18,395 bases of DNA from Hyphomicrobiales bacterium (lineage in GTDB: Bacteria > Pseudomonadota > Alphaproteobacteria > Parvibaculales > Parvibaculaceae). Under the pieces are notes generated by a model. That model saw only the letters and a list, made by a program, of their open reading frames with translations, did not search any database and was not told where the DNA came from. Made by a program: the position numbers and the translations under genes. Shown one piece after another: positions 13,753 to 18,395 of the stretch. Location of the stretch: assembly GCA_015655095.1 (NCBI GenBank), contig JAATFR010000281.1, positions 1-18,395 on the forward strand, given 5' to 3'. Each line of letters opens with the position of its first letter. Positions within the stretch are counted from its first letter, which is position 1.

Positions 13753-16104
13753 ATGAAATCCATTTCCCAACGCATCGCCGAAGAACTGAGTGTCGAGGAG
13801 CGTCAGGTCACGGCCGCCATAGACCTGCTCGACGGCGGCGCGACCGTGCCCTTCATCGCCCGCTACCGCAAGGAAGTGACCGGTGCGCTGGATGACGTCC
13901 AGTTGCGCGATCTGGAGGAACGGCTGCGCTATCTGCGCGAGCTGGATGAACGCCGGGTCGCAATCCTGCAAAGCATCGAGGAACAGGGCAAGCTTGACGA
14001 CAGGCTGCGCGGGCTGATCGCCGCCGCCGATACCAAGGCCCGGCTCGAAGACATCTATCTGCCCTACAAGAGCAAGCGCCGGACAAAGGGCGAGATCGCC
14101 CGCGAGGCAGGGCTTCAGCCTCTGGCCGACGCGCTGCTGGCGGATACCGGCCTGGACCCGCTGGCGAGCGCCGCCGCCTATGTTCAGGCCGACAAGGGCG
14201 TGGCGGACGCCGCCGCCGCGCTTGAGGGCGCGCGCGCGATCCTGTCGGAGCGTTTCGCGGAGGATGCCGAACTGATCGGCTCCCTGCGCGAAGAAGTATG
14301 GGCACAGGGCCTGATCGTCTCGAATGTTCGCGAAGGCAAGGAAGTGGAAGGCAACAAGTTTGCCGACTATTTCGACTTCAGCGAACCGCTGATGAAGCTC
14401 CCGTCGCATCGCATCCTTGCCCTTTTCCGGGGTGAGAAGGAGGAAGCTCTGTCCCTGCGCATCCTCAGCGAGCCCGAGACCGAGCTCGCCGGACCAGCGA
14501 AACTGCCCGGGACCTGCGAGCGCCGCATCGCCCATCATTATGGCATCGCCGATCAGGGCCGGCCAGCGGACCGCTGGCTGCTTGAAACCGTGCGCTGGGC
14601 CTGGCGCACCAAGATCCAGCTTCACATCACCATGGATTTGCGGATGCGACTGCGCACGCTGGCCGAGGATGAGGCGGTGAAAGTCTTTGCAGGCAATTTG
14701 CCCGACCTGCTGCTGGCTGCCCCGGCGGGTACCCGCGCAACGCTGGGCCTTGATCCGGGCTTTCGCACCGGCGTCAAGGTCGCGGTCGTGGACGCCACCG
14801 GCAAAGTGGTCGATTCCTGTGCGATCTTCCCCCACGAGCCACAGCGGCGCTGGAACGAGGCGCTGGCCGTGCTCGGCAGGCTCGTCCGCGCCCATCATGT
14901 GGACCTGATCGCCATCGGCAACGGCACGGCCTCGCGCGAAACCGACAAACTCGCCGCCGACCTGATCAAGCAGAACCCCGAGCTGAAACTCACCAAGGTG
15001 GTGGTGTCCGAGGCCGGGGCTTCCGTCTATTCGGCCTCCGCCTTCGCTTCCGCCGAGCTGCCCGATCTGGACGTCACCATCCGCGGCGCGGTCTCCATCG
15101 CACGCCGCCTGCAAGATCCGTTAGCTGAACTGGTCAAGATCGATCCCAAATCCATCGGCGTCGGCCAGTACCAGCATGATATTGGCGAATACAAGCTGTC
15201 GCGCTCGCTCAACGCCGTGGTCGAGGATTGCGTGAACGCGGTCGGCGTCGACGCCAACACCGCCTCCGCGCCGCTGCTGGCTCGCGTCTCGGGCATCGGC
15301 GAGGGGCTCGCGGAAAACATCGTGCGCTATCGCGACGAGCATGGCCCGTTCCGCACCCGCTCGGCGCTGAAGAAGGTGCCGCGGCTTGGCGACAAGGCGT
15401 TCGAACTTTGCGCCGGTTTCCTGCGCATTGCCCGTGGCGAGGACCCGCTCGACGCCTCCGCCGTTCACCCGGAGGCCTATCCGGTGGTGCGCCGGATCAT
15501 CGAGAAGACGGGCGACGACCTCAAGAACCTGATCGGCAACACCATCCGGCTGCGCAGCCTCAACGCCCGAGATTTCATCGATGAGAAATTCGGGGTGCCG
15601 ACCGTAACCGACATTCTGCGCGAAATGGAAAAGCCGGGCCGCGATCCCCGCCCGGCGTTCAAGGCCGCGACCTTCATGGAAGGCATAGAGAAAATCTCGG
15701 ACCTGCGCCCCGGCATGATGCTGGAAGGGGTGGTGACCAATGTGGCCGCCTTTGGCGCTTTCGTCGATGTCGGCGTCCATCAGGACGGGCTGGTCCACAT
15801 CTCGATGATGTCGTCGAGCTTCGTCAAGGATCCGCGCGACGTGGTCAAATACGGCGATGTGGTGCGCGTCAAGGTGCTGGAGGTGGATCCCACCCGCAAG
15901 CGCATCAGCCTCACCATGCGCATGGACGACGAGGTGGCCACCCCGCGCGCGCCCGGAGCCGCAGCATCGCAAAAGCCGGGCCCACGGCCGCAGCAGGGCA
16001 ATTCCCCGAAAAGGGTTGAAAAAAGAGTGGAAAAACCAGCGGACGATGCCGTGGGAGGCGCCCTTGCCGAAGCCCTGCGCCGGGCGGGCCTCGACCGGAA
16101 ATAG
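13753..16104 (+). CDS. tex: Transcription accessory protein Tex
   Basis: A 783-residue cytoplasmic nucleic-acid-binding protein; Tex is a conserved factor that binds RNA and RNA polymerase and affects transcription and RNA turnover. Domains in order are the helical Tex_N region (1 to about 190) with the FIARYRKEVTGALDDVQLRDL signature, the YqgF/RNase H-like fold starting TLGLDPGFRTGVKVAVVD (330 on), the helix-hairpin-helix pair (about 497-570, VSGIGEGLAENIVRYRDEHG and KVPRLGDKAFELCAGFLRI), and an S1 domain (about 652-722, MLEGVVTNVAAFGAFVDVG and DGLVHISMMSSSFV). A low-complexity Pro/Gln/Lys tail ends in ALRRAGLDRK. Length is typical. The ATG is preceded by GGAAG. Long minus-strand frames opposite it are composition artefacts of GC-rich coding sequence. 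Confidence 0.96.
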   Translation: MKSISQRIAEELSVEERQVTAAIDLLDGGATVPFIARYRKEVTGALDDVQLRDLEERLRYLRELDERRVAILQSIEEQGKLDDRLRGLIAAADTKARLEDIYLPYKSKRRTKGEIAREAGLQPLADALLADTGLDPLASAAAYVQADKGVADAAAALEGARAILSERFAEDAELIGSLREEVWAQGLIVSNVREGKEVEGNKFADYFDFSEPLMKLPSHRILALFRGEKEEALSLRILSEPETELAGPAKLPGTCERRIAHHYGIADQGRPADRWLLETVRWAWRTKIQLHITMDLRMRLRTLAEDEAVKVFAGNLPDLLLAAPAGTRATLGLDPGFRTGVKVAVVDATGKVVDSCAIFPHEPQRRWNEALAVLGRLVRAHHVDLIAIGNGTASRETDKLAADLIKQNPELKLTKVVVSEAGASVYSASAFASAELPDLDVTIRGAVSIARRLQDPLAELVKIDPKSIGVGQYQHDIGEYKLSRSLNAVVEDCVNAVGVDANTASAPLLARVSGIGEGLAENIVRYRDEHGPFRTRSALKKVPRLGDKAFELCAGFLRIARGEDPLDASAVHPEAYPVVRRIIEKTGDDLKNLIGNTIRLRSLNARDFIDEKFGVPTVTDILREMEKPGRDPRPAFKAATFMEGIEKISDLRPGMMLEGVVTNVAAFGAFVDVGVHQDGLVHISMMSSSFVKDPRDVVKYGDVVRVKVLEVDPTRKRISLTMRMDDEVATPRAPGAAASQKPGPRPQQGNSPKRVEKRVEKPADDAVGGALAEALRRAGLDRK

Positions 16105-16149
16105 GCTCAACCCAAAGAGGGTGGACAAGACCCGGCGGCGAGGCGTTTT

Positions 16150-16212
16150 ATGGAGGAGCTACGGGAAGCGGTGTTTGCGCCTTCCGGCTGCCGGAGTTTT
16201 TTTGATGTCTGA
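16150..16212 (+). CDS. Possible 20-residue leader peptide before the MFS gene
   Basis: An ATG at 16150, with GAGG 6 nt before it, opens a frame of 20 codons (MEELREAVFAPSGCRSFFDV) ending at a TGA that overlaps the first codons of the MFS gene. It reads across both hairpins of the candidate attenuator, so its translation would affect which one forms. No family is recognised; it may be chance. Confidence 0.3.
   Translation: MEELREAVFAPSGCRSFFDV
16164..16203 (+). promoter_or_regulatory. Candidate attenuator: terminator and competing hairpin before the MFS gene
   Basis: UUCCGG (16182-16187) pairs with CCGGAG (16191-16196) over a CUG loop and is followed directly by seven T (16197-16203), a compact intrinsic terminator ending 1 nt before the MFS ATG. 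An earlier segment, GGAAGCG at 16164-16170, can pair with 16178-16185 (one bulged base) and would dissolve the terminator. The MFS ribosome site GGAG (16193-16196) lies in the terminator's 3' arm. It may instead simply end the tex transcript. No known riboswitch class is recognised. Confidence 0.45.
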
Positions 16213-17404
16213 CCTTTCGCCGCCCGCACCCGTGGGGGGCCCCATCGCCGCCACAGTTTTCCTGAATTTTCTGTGCTACTTCGCTATCGGCATTCCGCTC
16301 GCCGTGCTGCCGGGCCATGTGCTGGGGCTCGGCTATGGGCCGGTGGTCGCCGGGCTCGCCATAAGCATCCAGTATGTCGCCACTTTCCTCAGCCGGCCTC
16401 ATGCGGGCCGCATTGCCGATACCATAGGCCCCAGGCACATTACGCAATGGGGCCTGATCGGCTGCACCATCAGCGGGCTTGTGTTGATGGCCTCGGGTCT
16501 GCTCTCTTCCCTGCCCATACTGGCGCTTGCCATCCTGCTTGCCAGTCGGCTGCTGCTTGGCTTTGCCGAAAGCTGGGTCGCGACTGGCGCCATCACCTGG
16601 GCCATCGGCCGGACAGGGCCTGAGCACACCGCGCAGGTCGTCTCCTGGAACGGCATCGCCACCTACGGCGCGCTGGCGCTGGGGGCGCCGCTCGGTGTCG
16701 CCATCAACCATACGCTGGGCTTTTCAGCTCTGGGCGTCAGCATGTTCGCGCTTGGCCTGTTCGGCAGCGCGCTCGCCTGGAAATATCCCCGGGTATCCGT
16801 GATTTCTGGTGACAGGCTGCCCTTCGCCAATGTCTTCATGCGGGTTCTGCCCTGCGGCATGGGGCTGGCGCTCGGCGCGGTTGGTTTTGGCGCGCTCGCC
16901 ACCTTCGTCACCCTCTTTTATGCAAGCAAGGGCTGGAGCCATCCGGCATGGGCGCTTTCCATGTTCGGCGTCACCTTCATCGCCACGCGCCTCATTTTCG
17001 CCAACGCCATCAACCGCCATGGCGGCTTTCGCGTGGCTATCATCTCGACCGGCGTTGAATCGCTTGGCCTACTGATGATCTGGCTCGCCCCCGCGCCAGC
17101 GCTGTCGCTTCTGGGCGCGGGCCTGACAGGCATCGGCTTCGCTCTTGTCTTCCCGGCCCTCGCTGTCGAGGCCGTAAGGCTTGTAACGCCTGCAAATCGC
17201 GGCGCGGCGCTGGGTCTTTATTCCGTCTTCGTCGATGTCTCGCTCGGCATCACCGGCCCCGTCGTCGGCCTTTTCGTCAGCGGTTTCGGTTATGCCTCGG
17301 TTTTCCTCGTCGCAGCCATCGCAGCACTTGCATCGACTTCGCTTTCGATAACCCTCTATCGTCGAACCAAAAGGGGCCACCCCAGTTCTCCCGGCTCAAA
17401 CTGA
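16205..17404 (+). CDS. MFS transporter, YhhS-like
   Basis: A 399-residue inner-membrane permease of the major facilitator superfamily with about 12 helices. It resembles E. coli YhhS closely in several blocks: YFAIGIPLAVLPGHV, then LSRPHAGRIADTIGP (the loop 2-3 signature), WNGIATYGALALGAPLGVAI, GFGALATFVTLFYASKGW, and FALVFPALAVEAV followed by RGAALGLYSVFVDVSLG. Members of this group are thought to export sugars or small molecules; the substrate here is unknown. The frame is open back to 15857 inside tex, but the true start is the ATG at 16205 with GGAG 8 nt upstream and the first helix about 15 residues later. It lies 100 nt after tex, behind a terminator-like element, so expression may depend on read-through. 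Confidence 0.9.
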   Translation: MSDLSPPAPVGGPIAATVFLNFLCYFAIGIPLAVLPGHVLGLGYGPVVAGLAISIQYVATFLSRPHAGRIADTIGPRHITQWGLIGCTISGLVLMASGLLSSLPILALAILLASRLLLGFAESWVATGAITWAIGRTGPEHTAQVVSWNGIATYGALALGAPLGVAINHTLGFSALGVSMFALGLFGSALAWKYPRVSVISGDRLPFANVFMRVLPCGMGLALGAVGFGALATFVTLFYASKGWSHPAWALSMFGVTFIATRLIFANAINRHGGFRVAIISTGVESLGLLMIWLAPAPALSLLGAGLTGIGFALVFPALAVEAVRLVTPANRGAALGLYSVFVDVSLGITGPVVGLFVSGFGYASVFLVAAIAALASTSLSITLYRRTKRGHPSSPGSN

Positions 17405-17551
17405 AACAGGGCGGAGAATTTATTGGCAAACGCGTCAACTTTAAATCCCATTTCTGGCTAGTTTCTTATGAACTTATTCTTGTTGTTATGATTTTTTTAC
17501 CGTTTTCTTTTTTATTCTTACAGCACTCTTTATTTTTTATGGGGAAATAAA
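17405..17551. other. AT- and pyrimidine-rich leader region
   Basis: This spacer is far more AT-rich than the sequence to its left, with a T-rich tract from about 17488 to 17540. It probably holds the promoter of the TM2-domain gene, but no -35/-10 pair could be chosen with confidence. No clear terminator follows the MFS gene. Confidence 0.4.
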
Positions 17552-17887
17552 ATGACGGAAGCCCAAACGGATACAGCCATGCAGACGGAGTGCATCCGCC
17601 TTCAGCGCCTGATTCTGACAGAACAACGCGTAGCCAACGCTTAAAAAGATCCGGTGGCAGCCTATTTGTTGCTCATTTTCTGCTTTGGTATGTTTGGCAC
17701 CCATCGCTTCTATATTGGACGAATCTCAAGCGTCATTACTATGCTGGTCCTAAGCTGCACGATTGTCGGTCTTGTCATTACCTGCGTCTGGTGGATTGTC
17801 GATATCTTTCTCATTCCCAGAATGATACGGGAGGATCAGGACAGAATCCGTCAACAGACAATAACTGAAATGGGTTTTGTTATCTGA
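17552..17887 (+). pseudogene. TM2-domain membrane protein gene with an in-frame stop
   Basis: From the ATG at 17552, which has GGGGA 6 nt upstream, one frame runs 111 codons but is interrupted by TAA at codon 31 (17642-17644). Before the stop is a short hydrophilic segment ending LILTEQRVANA; directly after it come KDP and a TM2 domain: a first helix VAAYLLLIFCFGMFG, the signature THRFYIGRI, and a second helix VGLVITCVWWIVDIFLIP, then a charged tail. TM2 proteins normally carry such a hydrophilic lead joined to the first helix by Lys/Ser, so the TAA looks like an AAA lysine codon changed at one base. A GTG at 17654 could restart translation to give a 77-residue protein lacking the lead; it has no good ribosome site. 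The function of TM2 proteins is not well defined. Confidence 0.7.
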
Positions 17888-18204
17888 CGCACACGAACAG
17901 GCCAGCCCCACGCAAATCTCTCGGCGGCAGAATACCGCATAAAGATTAAATATGGGTATATGCCAGCGTTTTGCAGAACCCCCCCCAGGAACATTTACAA
18001 TATACGAATTCTGTTCGTTATTTTGTGAGAAGCATTGAAGAATCTCCCCCTGATTGGCTGACAGCAGGCATCAACCCTCTCTCTTTCTGTCTGGAACAGG
18101 CATTCAGGGGCCGGATTGATGTTGACTTCCCGCAGCATCATTTGATTGGATCAAACAGTAGCGGCTATTGGGGAATAGTCCGCTTAGGAATATTGGGGGA
18201 TACA
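17888..18204. other. AT-rich intergenic region without a recognised gene
   Basis: No coding frame with a plausible start and family was found on either strand in these 317 bases. A 6-3-6 inverted repeat (TTTGATTGGATCAAA) lies at 18141-18155, some 50 nt before the next start codon, and could be an operator. A nine-C run sits near 17979. The downstream part should hold the promoter of the gene starting at 18205. Confidence 0.5.
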
Positions 18205-18395
18205 ATGCATAATTTCACGAAAATTTTTGTTTGCATGGCTTTCTGCTTCGCGTACCTTGTTTCGGCAACCGCCGCCGATGCGAACACTGTACAGCAGCAG
18301 TGTTCCGATCAATGGAAAACGGACAAGGCCGCAGGCAAGATTCCTGACGGAACGAACTGGGCAAAATTCTATAGCACCTGCGCCGCAAGCCTGAA
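18205..18395 (+). CDS. Small exported protein of unknown function (3' end outside window)
   Basis: An ATG with GGGGG about 5 nt upstream opens a frame that stays open to the right edge (63 codons seen). The start is a signal peptide: a short polar end with Lys, hydrophobic IFVCMAFCFAYLVS and a likely cleavage in SATAADA, near residue 24-26. The mature part begins with QQQCSDQWKTDKAAGKIPDG then TNWAKFYSTCAASL. This Cys-x3-Trp, Lys-rich, Gly-x-Ile-Pro, Trp-x3-Tyr, Cys pattern resembles small alphaproteobacterial periplasmic proteins related to PsiF-type repeats, but this is a loose likeness only. Two cysteines could form a disulfide. Confidence 0.65.
   Translation, partial: MHNFTKIFVCMAFCFAYLVSATAADANTVQQQCSDQWKTDKAAGKIPDGTNWAKFYSTCAASL

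Noticed and set aside
13639..15114. 491-residue open frame on the minus strand opposite tex
   Set aside because: It lies wholly within the third-position shadow of a clearly recognised gene, has no family character and no ribosome site; long antisense frames are expected in GC-rich coding DNA.
15121..16128. 335-residue minus-strand frame opposite the 3' part of tex
   Set aside because: Antisense shadow without any domain; the tex HhH and S1 domains are read from the plus strand here.
15857..16204. N-terminal extension of the MFS frame into tex
   Set aside because: Out-of-frame overlap with the Tex S1 domain; the family start and a ribosome site are at 16205.
16105..16204. Guanidine, SAM or SRP-RNA type structured RNA upstream of the MFS gene
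   Set aside because: I compared the loops and conserved bases from memory with these classes and none fits; only the generic attenuator reading is kept.
17488..17550. 20-codon hydrophobic frame (MIFLPFSFLFLQHSLFFMGK) just before the TM2 gene
   Set aside because: No ribosome site, and it falls in a T-rich tract that encodes Phe/Leu by composition alone, although its stop is 1 nt from the TM2 start.
17940..18040. 28-codon frame from the ATG near 17952
   Set aside because: No ribosome site, no family, and it ends quickly; composition is not coding-like.

Overview
The window is a high-GC chromosomal stretch, most likely from an alphaproteobacterium. That placement is an inference from the overall look of the proteins: a DUF3772-type MscS channel, methylmalonyl-CoA epimerase, an AdiA/LdcI-like decarboxylase, and a ZigA-type GTPase behind a Zur-like operator. 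No rRNA, tRNA, insertion sequence, integrase, CRISPR array or origin was found. The last ~1 kb (from about 17,405) is clearly more AT-rich than the rest.

Layout. 1-2238 (+) is a PLP-dependent Orn/Lys/Arg decarboxylase whose frame is open at the left edge, so its true start lies outside. It converges, across a hairpin, on a minus-strand pair: a DUF3772/MscS mechanosensitive channel (4812 to 2351), which is split by an apparent one-base frameshift, preceded by a DMT/EamA permease (5866 to 4889). Divergent from the permease is a two-gene unit (+): an acyl-CoA synthetase (6040-7617) and methylmalonyl-CoA epimerase (7675-8094), closed by a good terminator. A second (+) unit (8224-11446) encodes surface-glycan functions: a GT11 alpha-1,2-fucosyltransferase-like enzyme, a CgeB-like glycosyltransferase and an O-antigen ligase/polymerase, with gaps or overlaps of under 20 nt.

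11,447-11,756 holds a decayed minus-strand remnant resembling the C-terminus of a carbon-nitrogen hydrolase. It also holds a perfect 7-3-7 inverted repeat of Zur-box type lying over a sigma70-like promoter. Downstream is a COG0523 GTPase of the ZigA type (11,757-12,971), so this part of the window looks like a zinc-starvation response locus. Next come a secreted DUF2501 protein (13,117-13,581), a strongly structured spacer, the transcription accessory protein Tex (13,753-16,104) and a YhhS-like MFS permease (16,205-17,404). The 100-nt gap between tex and the permease contains a terminator whose U-tract runs into the permease start codon, a competing upstream hairpin and an overlapping 20-codon reading frame: a candidate attenuator.

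The AT-rich right end carries a TM2-domain membrane protein gene interrupted by an in-frame TAA at codon 31, about 320 bp without a recognisable gene, and the start of a small exported protein that runs off the window.

The most noteworthy items are the Zur/ZigA control region, the possible attenuator in front of the MFS gene, and three damaged genes (MscS frameshift, hydrolase remnant, TM2 nonsense codon) within 18 kb. The damaged genes could mean real decay or small sequence errors. I did not see a convincing wholly new multi-gene system.
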